IMG/VR virus record: IMGVR_UViG_3300019850_000090
Coordinates: 1 to 43,830 of that record
Direction: 5' to 3' (one strand)
Length of the DNA: 43,830 nt
Origin: a virus
Under the pieces are notes generated by a model. That model saw only the letters and a list, made by a program, of their open reading frames with translations. It searched no databases and was not told where the DNA came from. Of the stretch, positions 1 to 8,607 are shown piece after piece (the first letter of the stretch is position 1; every line of letters starts with the position of its first letter). The translations under genes and the position numbers were made by a program.

Positions 1-129
1 AGATATGGAGCGTTTGAGTTGAGTATGAATTTATTAGCTACTAACTATGATAAAGGCTTCATGCGTCTTACTAAAGGATGGGCTATCTTGGTTATGCTAA
101 TAGGGAGTTTGATGGGAGTTTTGGTGTGA
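1..129 (+). CDS. 3' end of four-helix membrane protein (continuation of the gene at 43441)
   Basis: This is the same coding sequence as 43690-43818, seen a second time because of the terminal repeat. It reads in the frame that ends with TGA at 127-129 and carries the last membrane segment of the protein. It is not a separate gene. Its stop overlaps the proposed GTG start of the terminase gene as GTGA, which suggests translational coupling across the join of the circle. Confidence 0.9.
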   Translation, partial: RYGAFELSMNLLATNYDKGFMRLTKGWAILVMLIGSLMGVLV

Positions 130-141
130 AACCTAATGATA
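1..141. repeat. 141-bp direct terminal repeat, left copy
   Basis: Bases 1-141 are identical to 43690-43830. The repeat covers the last 42 codons of the membrane-protein gene at 43441-43818 and the first codons of the terminase gene, so it is ordinary coding DNA. An exact overlap of this kind is what an assembler leaves when a circular or circularly permuted molecule is written linearly. The length of 141 also equals a commonly used maximum k-mer, so a physical terminal repeat in the virion is not implied. Confidence 0.97.
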
Positions 142-1718
142 GAATAGCCGTAAATAAAAGCGAGGAGATGCTCAAACTCCTTGAGGAGTGCTATAAAGAC
201 ACGGCGAAGTTCTTTAGAGTTTTCCTTCCAGAGAACTTCTATCTTCCATTTTCTCCTCTTCATAAACAAATATTAGATATGATAGACGAGAGAAAACCGA
301 GAAAGAAGTTAGCGGTGTGTGCTACTCGAGGTATCGGGAAAACTACGATGGCTAGAGGGGTAGCTGCTAAGAGTATATGCTATGGAGACGCTAATTTCAT
401 CATGTATGTTTCTAACAGTGCGACTAGCGCTGAAATGCAGACGGAGAATTTGAAGAAAGACCTTCTCTCTTCGGATATCAAAGAGTGCTTCGGGGATGTT
501 AGAACTAAGAATCTAGAAGATGTTGATGAGAGTTGGAGTAAGAAAGCGTGGGTCGCTAACATAGCTGGTGGCTCTCATTATACATTAGTGCTCCCGAGAG
601 GTAGTGGTCAGCAGGTTAGAGGGCTAGTGTGGAAAAACCCACTCGGGAAAAATCTCAGGCCCGACTTGATAATATTCGATGACCTTGAGGATACAGAGAC
701 TATTGAGAATGATGAACAGAGGAGAAAGAGGAAAGAGTGGTTTTATGGGGATGCTATGAAATGTTTTCCGAGAATAGAAACAGCTTGGTTTTCATTTTAT
801 ATAGACACCCCGAAGCATGATGACTCTCTAATATTAGGACTCTTAGAGGCCAGCGACTGGGATTCTATACGGATTAGTATATGTGATGATAACTATAAGA
901 GTTTAGCACCTGACTTTATGTCGGATGAGGATATACAGGAGGAGCTGAGAATACATAGGGAGCAGGGAATGATGGACGTGTTCGCTCGGGAATTTATGAG
1001 TATGTCTATTTCTAAAGAAGATGCTATTTTCAAACCGAGCTATTTTCATTATTATAGCGAGAGTGATGAAGACTTTATAAAGCAGAAGAATAATATGGCT
1101 GGGGTTGTGATACTTGACCCTGCTAAGACGGCTAAAATGCACTCTGCAGAGTCTGGATTTGTTGTGTGGGGTATTAACCTAATGACTGGAAAACTCTATC
1201 TTAGATATGCAGTAGGCGAGAAGCTTCATCCAGACGAGTTGTTTGATAGAGCTATCGAACTATGTATGAGTTATAACATAAACGTTCTGGGCATCGAGAC
1301 GACTGGTATAAAGGAGTTCATAACGTATCCTCTCACTAATGAAATCGTTAGAAGGGGATTGAGTATAGAGGTAATAGAGCTGAATGCTAAGAAAGGCCAG
1401 GGAGAGTTTGCTGGAGTTGGTGGTGGGAAGAAGATGAGGATTTCGTCTCTCTCCTCCTATTATCGTAGAGGTATGATTCTCCACGAGAAGTCGATGTGCT
1501 CGGCGTTTGAGACTCAGCTCTTGGATTTTCCGAGAGGGAAAAGGAAAGATATAATAGATGCTGGGGCGTATATTACTGAGATGCTGGATGTAGGAGGGAG
1601 GTTCTTCTTCCCACCTGGCTTCGAGGATGAAAGTGAGGAGAGCATAGAAGCTGAATATAAAGAGATAATGGTTGAAGATGAAGAAGATGACTTTGTGTAT
1701 GAAGGGATATGCCCATGA
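126..1718 (+). CDS. terL: terminase large subunit (packaging ATPase-nuclease)
   Basis: This is the motor that feeds phage DNA into the prohead through the portal and cuts the concatemer. Numbered from the GTG start, a P-loop (RGIGKTT, about 68-74) and a Walker B strand (LIIFDDLED, 181-189) form the ATPase. The C-terminal RNase H-like nuclease shows an acidic residue in VVILDPAKT (D331), a second in GIETTG (E391) and a late Asp in RKDIIDAGAY. The length of 530 residues is normal. I chose GTG at 126 because it overlaps the preceding stop as GTGA and has GGGAG seven bases upstream. The ATG at 78 would overlap the upstream gene by 52 bases and has no good ribosome binding site. The likely small subunit is encoded at 35735, before the lysis and fibre genes. 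Confidence 0.93.
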   Translation: MKPNDRIAVNKSEEMLKLLEECYKDTAKFFRVFLPENFYLPFSPLHKQILDMIDERKPRKKLAVCATRGIGKTTMARGVAAKSICYGDANFIMYVSNSATSAEMQTENLKKDLLSSDIKECFGDVRTKNLEDVDESWSKKAWVANIAGGSHYTLVLPRGSGQQVRGLVWKNPLGKNLRPDLIIFDDLEDTETIENDEQRRKRKEWFYGDAMKCFPRIETAWFSFYIDTPKHDDSLILGLLEASDWDSIRISICDDNYKSLAPDFMSDEDIQEELRIHREQGMMDVFAREFMSMSISKEDAIFKPSYFHYYSESDEDFIKQKNNMAGVVILDPAKTAKMHSAESGFVVWGINLMTGKLYLRYAVGEKLHPDELFDRAIELCMSYNINVLGIETTGIKEFITYPLTNEIVRRGLSIEVIELNAKKGQGEFAGVGGGKKMRISSLSSYYRRGMILHEKSMCSAFETQLLDFPRGKRKDIIDAGAYITEMLDVGGRFFFPPGFEDESEESIEAEYKEIMVEDEEDDFVYEGICP

Positions 1719-2512
1719 GCACTAAGATATTTACATTCGGAGGGCACGAGCTTCGTACCTTTAATAGTGGTGTGAGTTATACAGGTGGGACTCCCTTTAA
1801 TGCTTCGCCATCTGCTGGAAGTGTAAGTTTTGTGTCAGGAGACCCTCCAACCATCACAGACTCATCACCTGATTTCATCGCCTATGGGTTCGTTCCAGGT
1901 GATATCATGCTGGTTGAGGGCTCGCAATATAATGATGGGCTCTATCATATAGTAGGTGTTACTGCAGACACACTGACGTTAGATAAGATACACACTTTAG
2001 TAGATGAGACACCTTCTAACGCAGTCATTCTCCACGTGCTTCCAGTAGCAGCCATTCGTGGAGTTGGGAGTGACCACTATGGAGAGATTTATGCTTACGA
2101 GAATACTGTAAATATATCGTTAGCTCAACAGGATGTTTGGTATCAGGTGAATATCTTTGGGCATAATGGAGCTAGCTACGGGATTCACGCAGACTATTCT
2201 AACAATCATCTAGTCATTCATGATGACGGTAGATATAGAATAGAGGCTCGGTTTACCGTCAGTTCAGCATACGTTAATCAATATAGATTTAATGTATTTG
2301 TGGCTAACACCGACACAGGAATAGCTAATTTAGGGGCTTTGTTCAAAACAATAGCAGATATAGATGATGCTAAGAGCGTGTGTTTGCTTGGCATAACGGA
2401 TTTATACGTTGATGATATAATCGAGTTGCGAGCGATGAGATTAGATGGTGGTGGTACATCAAGGGATGTTTTGATTAGAGACGTAGGTCTGAGAATATCT
2501 CAGATTTGGTAA
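1715..2512 (+). CDS. jelly-roll (TNF/C1q-like) virion protein, probable head or tail decoration
   Basis: The product is about 265 residues. The first 110 residues are Gly/Ser/Thr-rich beta sequence. From about residue 120 the pattern of short strands (WYQVNIFG, GRYRIEARFTVSS, YRFNVFVAN, DIIELRAMRL, VLIRDVGLRISQIW) resembles the TNF/C1q-like jelly-roll domains at the C-termini of many phage decoration and receptor-binding proteins. The start at 1715 overlaps the terminase stop as ATGA and lies eight bases after GGGAT; the ATG at 1709 is too close to it. The position between terminase and portal suggests a virion part. The assignment rests on fold-like pattern only, and a fibre tip and a capsid spike are equally possible. 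Confidence 0.5.
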   Translation: MSTKIFTFGGHELRTFNSGVSYTGGTPFNASPSAGSVSFVSGDPPTITDSSPDFIAYGFVPGDIMLVEGSQYNDGLYHIVGVTADTLTLDKIHTLVDETPSNAVILHVLPVAAIRGVGSDHYGEIYAYENTVNISLAQQDVWYQVNIFGHNGASYGIHADYSNNHLVIHDDGRYRIEARFTVSSAYVNQYRFNVFVANTDTGIANLGALFKTIADIDDAKSVCLLGITDLYVDDIIELRAMRLDGGGTSRDVLIRDVGLRISQIW

Positions 2513-2531
2513 CTTAGAGAGGATATAGAAC

Positions 2532-4532
2532 ATGCCGAATATAGTTTTAGGACAACAAGGTAGTGGAGTCTCAATGAGCTTTGGCTCTATGAATGTGGAA
2601 AGGGTGAGTCCTGCCCAAAAGGCGAAGAGTAGCCCGTATTCGTATGAGTATCCAAAAGGTTTAGATTTTAGGCCGGGCTCTGAACTTCATGAGCGGATTA
2701 AGGCGAGTGTGCTGGCTAAAGCGAGAGCTAGTCAGGACGTCATCAAGACTAGATTTAGTAGCTGGAGGGAGATAGACAGGACACTAACAACGTACATATC
2801 CCTCGACGAGGAGGAAAAGGAGATTGTTAGAGAGGATAAGAGGAAACCAGTATCAGTAGTAGTGCCAGTTTCATATGCTACTCTCGAAACTCTCCTCACT
2901 TATCTAACAGCTGCGTTTCTTGATGAGCCCTATTTTAGATATGAAGGAGCAGGGCCTGAAGATGTTCTCGGAGCCATCCTACTCGAAATGGTCGTGGCAC
3001 AACAGTGCAGGAGATCGAAGGCTGGTTTAGAGCTCCACACAGGGTGGAGAGATGGTTTAACGTATGGATTTGGGCCTATGTATATAGGATGGGAAAAGAA
3101 AACGGGATATAGAACCTCGCAGTCGGAGGAAGAGATATTCTCGATGCTAAGGAATGAGTTCGTCAAAACTGGCTCGACTACGGAGACTATGGAGAGAGTA
3201 ACAACCTATGAAGGAGGGAAGCTCACAGCGTTAGACCCTTATATGTGTCTACCTGATCCAGATGTCCCTATACAGAATGTGCAGGATGGTTCGTTCTTCG
3301 GCTGGATTGAGAGAAGAGGACTAATGTCTTGGCTTGAGCTTGAGAGAGATAATAATGATTTCTTCAATATGAAGTATCTCAAGCACTTTGACGGGAGAAG
3401 TACTCTGAACACAAGGAGTGAGACTGGTAGAGGGGATAAATATGGAATGGTGGATAGTTCAACATTCACAACTCAACCAGTAGATGTGATAAATATGTTT
3501 GTGAAACTAATCCCTAAAGATGCTGGTATAGGAGATGAGGAATATCCTGAGACGTGGCTATTTGCTTTAGCTGGAGATGAGGTAATAGTGAGAGCACAGC
3601 CACTTGGTTTAGACCATAACCAGTTTCCAGTCAGCGTTGCCTCTCCCGACTCAGATGGGCATAGTATAATTCCTATATCGAGATTAGAAACAGTTCATGG
3701 ACTCCAGACAACGCTGGACTGGCTTTTTCAGAGTCATATTACGAATGTTAGGAAGAGCATAAACGATATGTTAGTTGTTGACCCTATGCTCGTTAATATA
3801 CACGATATAGCTAATCCGAAGCCAGGAGGTATAATACGTACACGGCGTCGGGTTTGGGGACGTGGAGTTAAGGATGTTGTGATGCAACTCGGCGTCGTGG
3901 ATGTTACTTCTCATCACATTCCCGATAGTGGGTATATAACTCAGTTGATTAGGGAGACGACGGGTTCTCAGGACGCTATAGCTGGCATTAGGAGAAAGAC
4001 TAGCGAACGAGTGAGTGCGACTGAGGCTGCTGGCACGATGAGAAGCGCTTTATCGAGATTAGAGAAAATGGCTAAGATGATTAGTCTGCAGATGCACTAT
4101 GATATTGCATATCAGCTAGCCTCTAACACGAGACAGTTGATGTCTGAGGAGAGATATGCTAAGATTGTGGGGGATTGGGGACGTGTGCTCGCTGAGGACT
4201 TTGGAATTGAGGCTGAGAGAGACAGGGTACTGATTAGCCCTAGGAGCATAAACGTAGAGTTCGATGTTATACCTCATGATGGGAGTATCCCGAGTGCTGG
4301 AGATCCAGACACATGGATTAGACTGTTTCAAATAGTTGCGTCTAATCCCATTCTATCCCAAAAGTTAGACGTAGTTAAGATGTTTAAGTTCGGTGCTAGA
4401 ATGGCTGGTGCGAAGAACCTCAACGACTTTGTTAGGAGTGGGGGAAATGTGAATGCTCGTGTCCTTCCAGATGAGATTGTCAATAGAGAAGTTGAGAAGG
4501 GAAACATGATACCTACTAATCAGGCGGTGTGA
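2532..4532 (+). CDS. portal protein
   Basis: Twelve copies of the portal form the DNA gate at one capsid vertex and the dock for terminase and tail. The protein has 666 residues, in the usual range for short-tailed phages. It starts with a disordered Gly/Ser tail, followed by a helical wing region (EREDKRKPVSVVVPVSYATLET-type text) in which a pre-stem segment reads PVSYATLETLLTYL. A long C-terminal helical part contains SERVSATEAAGTMRSAL, typical of portal clip and crown helices. GAGAGGA precedes the ATG. The stop codon TGA provides the first base of the palindrome at 4532. Order with terminase, scaffold and capsid genes supports the call; no enzymatic motif is expected. Confidence 0.85.
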   Translation: MPNIVLGQQGSGVSMSFGSMNVERVSPAQKAKSSPYSYEYPKGLDFRPGSELHERIKASVLAKARASQDVIKTRFSSWREIDRTLTTYISLDEEEKEIVREDKRKPVSVVVPVSYATLETLLTYLTAAFLDEPYFRYEGAGPEDVLGAILLEMVVAQQCRRSKAGLELHTGWRDGLTYGFGPMYIGWEKKTGYRTSQSEEEIFSMLRNEFVKTGSTTETMERVTTYEGGKLTALDPYMCLPDPDVPIQNVQDGSFFGWIERRGLMSWLELERDNNDFFNMKYLKHFDGRSTLNTRSETGRGDKYGMVDSSTFTTQPVDVINMFVKLIPKDAGIGDEEYPETWLFALAGDEVIVRAQPLGLDHNQFPVSVASPDSDGHSIIPISRLETVHGLQTTLDWLFQSHITNVRKSINDMLVVDPMLVNIHDIANPKPGGIIRTRRRVWGRGVKDVVMQLGVVDVTSHHIPDSGYITQLIRETTGSQDAIAGIRRKTSERVSATEAAGTMRSALSRLEKMAKMISLQMHYDIAYQLASNTRQLMSEERYAKIVGDWGRVLAEDFGIEAERDRVLISPRSINVEFDVIPHDGSIPSAGDPDTWIRLFQIVASNPILSQKLDVVKMFKFGARMAGAKNLNDFVRSGGNVNARVLPDEIVNREVEKGNMIPTNQAV

Positions 4533-4560
4533 GCACGTGTTCAATTATTGAACATATGCT
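4532..4560. repeat. 29-bp palindrome, copy A
   Basis: Arms AGCACGTGTTC and GAACATATGCT flank AATTATT. The right arm differs from the perfect complement at two positions. It starts on the last base of the portal stop codon and lies in the 53-bp gap before the next gene. No T-run follows, so it is not a classical intrinsic terminator. It belongs to a family of eight in this genome. Confidence 0.9.
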
Positions 4561-4585
4561 ATCATGAAGAAAAGGAGAGTATAGA

Positions 4586-4882
4586 ATGAAGAAGCTTCTC
4601 GATGTGAGTGATTTATCAAGAGGTGAAGTAGTAGCGTTTACAGGGAGTAACGTTTGGAGTGTGATGAGACGGCATTTAGAAGAGCGCCTCGAGACACTAA
4701 TTAGAATGGTTGAGATAGCTCCACTCGACGATGTTTGGGGGGAGACTAAAGACGGAAGACCTGTCTTGAATAGGGAGGGAGTCCGCAGGATTCAGGGAGC
4801 TATGACAGAAATAAGATTCATGCTTGCGTTACCACAGAGTTATATAGATGAACTAACTGAGACAAAGAGAGGAGAGGAATAA
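4586..4882 (+). CDS. small head-assembly-region protein, function unknown
   Basis: The 98-residue product is mostly alpha-helical and charged, with a long central helix (HLEERLETLIRMVEI) and a second one (EGVRRIQGAMTEIRFMLALP). AAAGGAGAG lies upstream of the ATG. The gene sits between portal and scaffold with only two bases before the next start. Small helical proteins at this place are common in short-tailed phages and could be a portal- or scaffold-associated factor. I do not recognise the family. Confidence 0.75.
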   Translation: MKKLLDVSDLSRGEVVAFTGSNVWSVMRRHLEERLETLIRMVEIAPLDDVWGETKDGRPVLNREGVRRIQGAMTEIRFMLALPQSYIDELTETKRGEE

Positions 4883-4884
4883 AA

Positions 4885-5856
4885 ATGGCAGAAGAAAAAG
4901 ATAGTATCATCGCTGAGATAGACAACATGCTTAATGGTGCTAAACCTAATGCTGATGAGGGTAAAGGAGAGGCTAGCAAAGAGAGCGAAACTAAGGTTGA
5001 GGCTGAGACTAAGGATGAGAAGAAGAACGTAGAAGAAAAGAAGAGCGCTGAAGAGAAAGTAGCTGCTCCTAAGGAAAAGAAACCTACTCCTGAAGAAGAG
5101 GAGAAGCTTGCTCCTAAGGAGAAGGGGCCTATTCCCGAAGAGGGAGGGGAGGAAATAGTCGCAGAGGAAGAAGGGGAGCTCCCTTTAGGGGAAGAAGAAC
5201 CTCCTCCAGAAGAGGAAGAGCCGCCTGAGCCAACTGAAGAGGACGAAGATTATTGGAGAAAGGCTCTTAATGAAACAGCGAAGGAGCAACTCGAAGAGAA
5301 GGGGGCTTCAGGAAAAAAAGCTGCTAAGGGAGAGAAGGAGGAGAAGGGAGAGAAGAAAGAAAAAGAGAAGTCGCCTATAGAAATCCCGAGTATTAAGATT
5401 AGCAAAGAGGAGTGGAGCGATGCTATGGAGAGCGAGGAGGGATTTGAGAAAGTGGTGCAGAAGGTAGACGATGCTTTCTCTTCGAGACTTCAGGAAATCA
5501 TCAGAGCTCTCCCAGAGGTTATAGAGGGTATAGCTAAGGAGACGACTAAGACATACTTTGCTATTAGTGATTTCTTTCAGGCTAATAGAGACCTAATTCC
5601 GTTTAAGGCTCTCGTTAGTTTGACGGCGGATAAACTCTTTGCGAAATACCCTGATAAAGATTTAGAAGAGGTAATGGAAGACGTGGGAAAGGAGGTGCGA
5701 AAGAAACTGAGATTAGAGAAGAAAGAGAATAGCAGGGTGACTAAGAGTAGCGCTAGGAAACCTGCTATAGTTACAACTAAGACATCGAGGAAACCTGAGC
5801 CTGTTAAACTAACAGGAATGGAGGCTGAGATTTCCGATATGTTGAGTTTACAATGA
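4885..5856 (+). CDS. scaffolding protein
   Basis: Scaffold proteins guide capsid assembly and leave the prohead before packaging. The 323-residue product is extremely charged. Residues 20-165 are an E/K/P-rich low-complexity region with repeated APKEK and PEEE blocks. This is followed by a helical part (about 170-280, including a segment with IKISKEEWSDAMESEEG) and a basic C-terminus (KKLRLEKKENSRVTKSSARK), a usual capsid-binding tail. Its position directly before the decoration and capsid genes fits. Identification rests on composition and gene order, not on a conserved motif. The start follows GAGGAATAAAA. Confidence 0.72.
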   Translation: MAEEKDSIIAEIDNMLNGAKPNADEGKGEASKESETKVEAETKDEKKNVEEKKSAEEKVAAPKEKKPTPEEEEKLAPKEKGPIPEEGGEEIVAEEEGELPLGEEEPPPEEEEPPEPTEEDEDYWRKALNETAKEQLEEKGASGKKAAKGEKEEKGEKKEKEKSPIEIPSIKISKEEWSDAMESEEGFEKVVQKVDDAFSSRLQEIIRALPEVIEGIAKETTKTYFAISDFFQANRDLIPFKALVSLTADKLFAKYPDKDLEEVMEDVGKEVRKKLRLEKKENSRVTKSSARKPAIVTTKTSRKPEPVKLTGMEAEISDMLSLQ

Positions 5857-5877
5857 CGATTTATGGAGGAATAAGTA

Positions 5878-6219
5878 ATGGAACGAAAACAGAGGATTGA
5901 CAACGAGATCCTAACTGCTGCTGATAAGACTTACTTTTATACAGCTGCTACCACCGATGCGGTGCAGCTAACGACTCGTCAGCAAATAGTTAGAATCGCT
6001 AACGCTCACGCATTTACTCTGAGTTTGCCCTCCGTTGCAGAGGCTAAAGGGTTGACATTTGTTATTAGTGTCAACTCGGCCACAGCTGCTGTGACGCTGG
6101 CGGACCTCGGCGATAGTGTCAACTGGGAAGGAGACTATACCTTAGACGCTGCTGAGGATAGGATAGCTCTAAAATCAGATGGGCGTGAGTGGATTGAGAT
6201 TGAGAACGCTATAGCATAA
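5878..6219 (+). CDS. small beta-strand protein, probable capsid decoration protein
   Basis: The product is 113 residues, rich in Thr, Ala and Val, with short strands and a closing SDGREWIEIEN. The pattern of hydrophobic strands followed by LKSDG-xx-W is frequent in small phage proteins encoded next to capsid genes and resembles the C-terminal unit of some decoration or fibre proteins. GGAGGAATAAGTA precedes the ATG. It lies between scaffold and beta-helix genes in the head operon. A role on the capsid surface is inferred from context. Confidence 0.55.
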   Translation: MERKQRIDNEILTAADKTYFYTAATTDAVQLTTRQQIVRIANAHAFTLSLPSVAEAKGLTFVISVNSATAAVTLADLGDSVNWEGDYTLDAAEDRIALKSDGREWIEIENAIA

Positions 6220-6230
6220 AGGAGGATGAG

Positions 6231-7178
6231 ATGAGTTTTAAGGGAATGCTGACTAAAGAAGGTATCATACCTCGCTCTGATGGACAGTTGGAGTTCAGAA
6301 AGCCAGTCAATTTTGTCTCAGGGCTAAATGCAACTATTGGCAGGGGCAAAGTGTTTTATGTTGACTCAGTTCATGGTGCTAACACTAATTCAGGGAAAAC
6401 TCCGTATACGGCTTTTGCGACGCTGGATTATGCTGTTGGGAAATGTAGAGCTAATATGGGAGATATTATCTATCTCCTCCCTAAACATGCGGAGACGTTA
6501 GTCTCGGCAACTAGTTGTGTGATAGACGTGGCTGGTGTTTCGGTGATAGGTTTGGGGCAAGGAGAAGATAAACCTCTCTTCACATGCTCTACTGCTGCAG
6601 CTGCTAAGATTTCTATAACGGCTGCTAGTGTGCGTCTTGAGAACATTCGTATGCTCTCAGCGTACACAGGAGGAATCACTACTGGAATCTCTTTGAGTGC
6701 TGCTGCTGGCGGGGCTATTCTCAGAGATATAGAGATGAGAGAGACAGCTAATACTAAGGAGTGGTTGATTGGTGTTAGCATAGCTGATGGATGTAGCTAT
6801 GTAACTATCGACGGCTTTAAATACTTCGGTATAGCTGGTGGAACTACCTCTCAGGTGATTAAGTTTGTTGGTATCTCTAACAATTCGGTGGTGAGGGACT
6901 TCTTGATTTATGTGGATGCTTCTGGTGCGGCGATAGATGCCTTAACCAAAGCGTCGAGTTGGATGACGATAGAAAATGGGGTAATTCATAACCTTGACAC
7001 TAGCGCTGGACTGACTGTTTCAGTCAAGTCAGATACGACAGGTTTCATGCACGATTTGAGACTATCTGGTTTGTTTGAGGGAGCTCTCCCAGCTGGAGCT
7101 GCTATGGCTATCAGTGAGGTTTATAGTAGCAATGTGATATTCAAACAAGGTTTCTATGGAATTGCTCAAGATAGCTAA
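6231..7178 (+). CDS. right-handed beta-helix protein in head operon
   Basis: The 315-residue protein begins with a short N-terminal piece, then VFYVDSVHGANTNSGKTPYTAFATLDYAV. That opening is typical of parallel beta-helix proteins of the pectate-lyase-like fold, which often start with FYVD-x-GND-x-G-T-PFATI. Successive turns follow with short beta strands and small residues (VSVIGLG, VRLENIRML, AILRDIEM, VTIDGF, SVVRDFLI, MTIENGVI). In phages this fold is usual in tailspikes; here the gene lies between scaffold and major capsid genes, so a head-bound spike or host-glycan-binding decoration is likely. I see no clear catalytic residues. AAAGGAGG precedes the start. Confidence 0.65.
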   Translation: MSFKGMLTKEGIIPRSDGQLEFRKPVNFVSGLNATIGRGKVFYVDSVHGANTNSGKTPYTAFATLDYAVGKCRANMGDIIYLLPKHAETLVSATSCVIDVAGVSVIGLGQGEDKPLFTCSTAAAAKISITAASVRLENIRMLSAYTGGITTGISLSAAAGGAILRDIEMRETANTKEWLIGVSIADGCSYVTIDGFKYFGIAGGTTSQVIKFVGISNNSVVRDFLIYVDASGAAIDALTKASSWMTIENGVIHNLDTSAGLTVSVKSDTTGFMHDLRLSGLFEGALPAGAAMAISEVYSSNVIFKQGFYGIAQDS

Positions 7179-7221
7179 TCGTGATGTGTAATGTATATGA
7201 TGTATATGAGGAGGTAATATT

Positions 7222-8532
7222 ATGGCTTTTATGGGAATGAGGGGAAACGGTGATTGGGTAGCTAATCAACGACCTCAGAATTGGCGGGAAATGATTTTAC
7301 ACGAGTTTCCCAATGGAGATATGCCTATTACTGCTATTCTGGCTATGATGCCTAGTGAGAGAACTGACGATCCAGTATTTCACTGGTGGACTAAGAGGTT
7401 AGCAGGGCAGGCTGGTGCTGTTTCTAGTGTCTATATAGACGCTGGTCTAAGTACTGCCTATGTCTATGCGACTCATCAGGCTACCTATGGAGTTGCTGGT
7501 GGTACTGTCTATGTGAAGATGGCTGAAGCTCTTGCAAAAGAATTTCGGGCTGGGCACGAGGTAGTTCTTAAAGATAGTGATAGGTATGATGTAGATGTAG
7601 TTGGAAAGGTTGTTGGAGTTGTATATAATGGGAGTAGTAGCTATGTGGCTGTTAAGCTTCTCGAAGATGATGATAACTCTGCTGATTCTTCATCTTATAA
7701 CCTTTCAACGGTAGATAGAGTTATAATCGTAGGTAATATCAATGCTGAAGGTGCTGCTGTATCTCGTGGTATTGCATATGATCCAGTTGGGTATTTTAAC
7801 TATACACAGATTTTTAGGAATCCTCTCGAAATAACGAGGACTGCTAAGAAAACTCATCTGCGCACTGGAGATTCATACCAGGAGGCAAAGCGTGAGGCGC
7901 TTGAGAATCACGGAATCGAACAGGAAAAAGCTCTTATATGGGGCGTTCTATCTTTAGGTATAGGTTCTAATGGAAAACCAGAGCGAACCTTTGATGGGAT
8001 TCTTTCTTTTCTCAGAAAGAACTCTACTGACTCCGCTAAGTCTATAGATAGCTTTGCTCTAAATAGTGATTATTCAGGGCAGAGTTGGCTTGACGGAGGC
8101 GATAACTGGCTCGACGAGAAACTCGAATACTTAGGAACGTATGCTCCTAACGAGGTTATAGCTGTGTGCGGTGCTGGTGCTTTGACGGGTCTTCACAAAC
8201 TCGCTAAGCATTTAGGTAATATTCAGCTAACTCCAGGGCCTCAAAAGACCTACGGGATTACATTCACTTCGTGGCTTAATCCTCACATCACAGTAATGTT
8301 GAAGAAACATCCTCTCCTTTCGAGGGAAGTCTCTACGGCACACACTATGATTTTGTTCTCGCCTAAGAACATCAAGATGAGGATCTTTGATGATACCAAG
8401 TTTCTTCCCGACCGTGAGGCTCGTGGAACTGACGGAAGCGTCGAGGAGTATCTCGGTGAGTTAGGCCCTGAGTTTCATTATCCAGACCAGTTCATGGTTC
8501 TGGATGGTGTTGGGCAGGATAACAACCTATGA
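7222..8532 (+). CDS. major capsid protein, SU10/DUF5309 type
   Basis: This is the main shell protein, expected to have the HK97 fold. The 436-residue sequence matches the pattern I know for the DUF5309/SU10 capsid family: an N-terminal region about Met-rich loops and a WREMILHEFPNG segment, a beta domain of about 100 residues inserted near the N-terminus, the EITRTAKKTHLRTGDSYQEA stretch with its Arg/Lys pattern, a helix EQEKALIWGVLS and a C-terminal HPDQFMVLDGVGQ-like end. The ATG is preceded by a strong GAGGAGGTAATATT site. A hairpin terminator follows directly, as is common after capsid genes. Confidence 0.85.
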   Translation: MAFMGMRGNGDWVANQRPQNWREMILHEFPNGDMPITAILAMMPSERTDDPVFHWWTKRLAGQAGAVSSVYIDAGLSTAYVYATHQATYGVAGGTVYVKMAEALAKEFRAGHEVVLKDSDRYDVDVVGKVVGVVYNGSSSYVAVKLLEDDDNSADSSSYNLSTVDRVIIVGNINAEGAAVSRGIAYDPVGYFNYTQIFRNPLEITRTAKKTHLRTGDSYQEAKREALENHGIEQEKALIWGVLSLGIGSNGKPERTFDGILSFLRKNSTDSAKSIDSFALNSDYSGQSWLDGGDNWLDEKLEYLGTYAPNEVIAVCGAGALTGLHKLAKHLGNIQLTPGPQKTYGITFTSWLNPHITVMLKKHPLLSREVSTAHTMILFSPKNIKMRIFDDTKFLPDREARGTDGSVEEYLGELGPEFHYPDQFMVLDGVGQDNNL

Positions 8533-8541
8533 TGAGTGTAT

Positions 8542-8579
8542 ATATAGAGCGGCTCTTAGAGATAATAGCCGCTCTATAT
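8542..8579 (+). terminator. hairpin terminator after major capsid gene
   Basis: A perfect 13-bp stem (ATATAGAGCGGCT / AGCCGCTCTATAT) with a 12-base loop begins ten bases after the capsid stop codon. The stem is strong, but the bases after it (TACTATTG) are a poor T-run. It may be a partial terminator or an mRNA-stabilising structure that sets capsid mRNA above tail mRNA. Confidence 0.65.
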
Positions 8580-8607
8580 TACTATTGAAACATAGTGGAG
8601 AAGAGAG

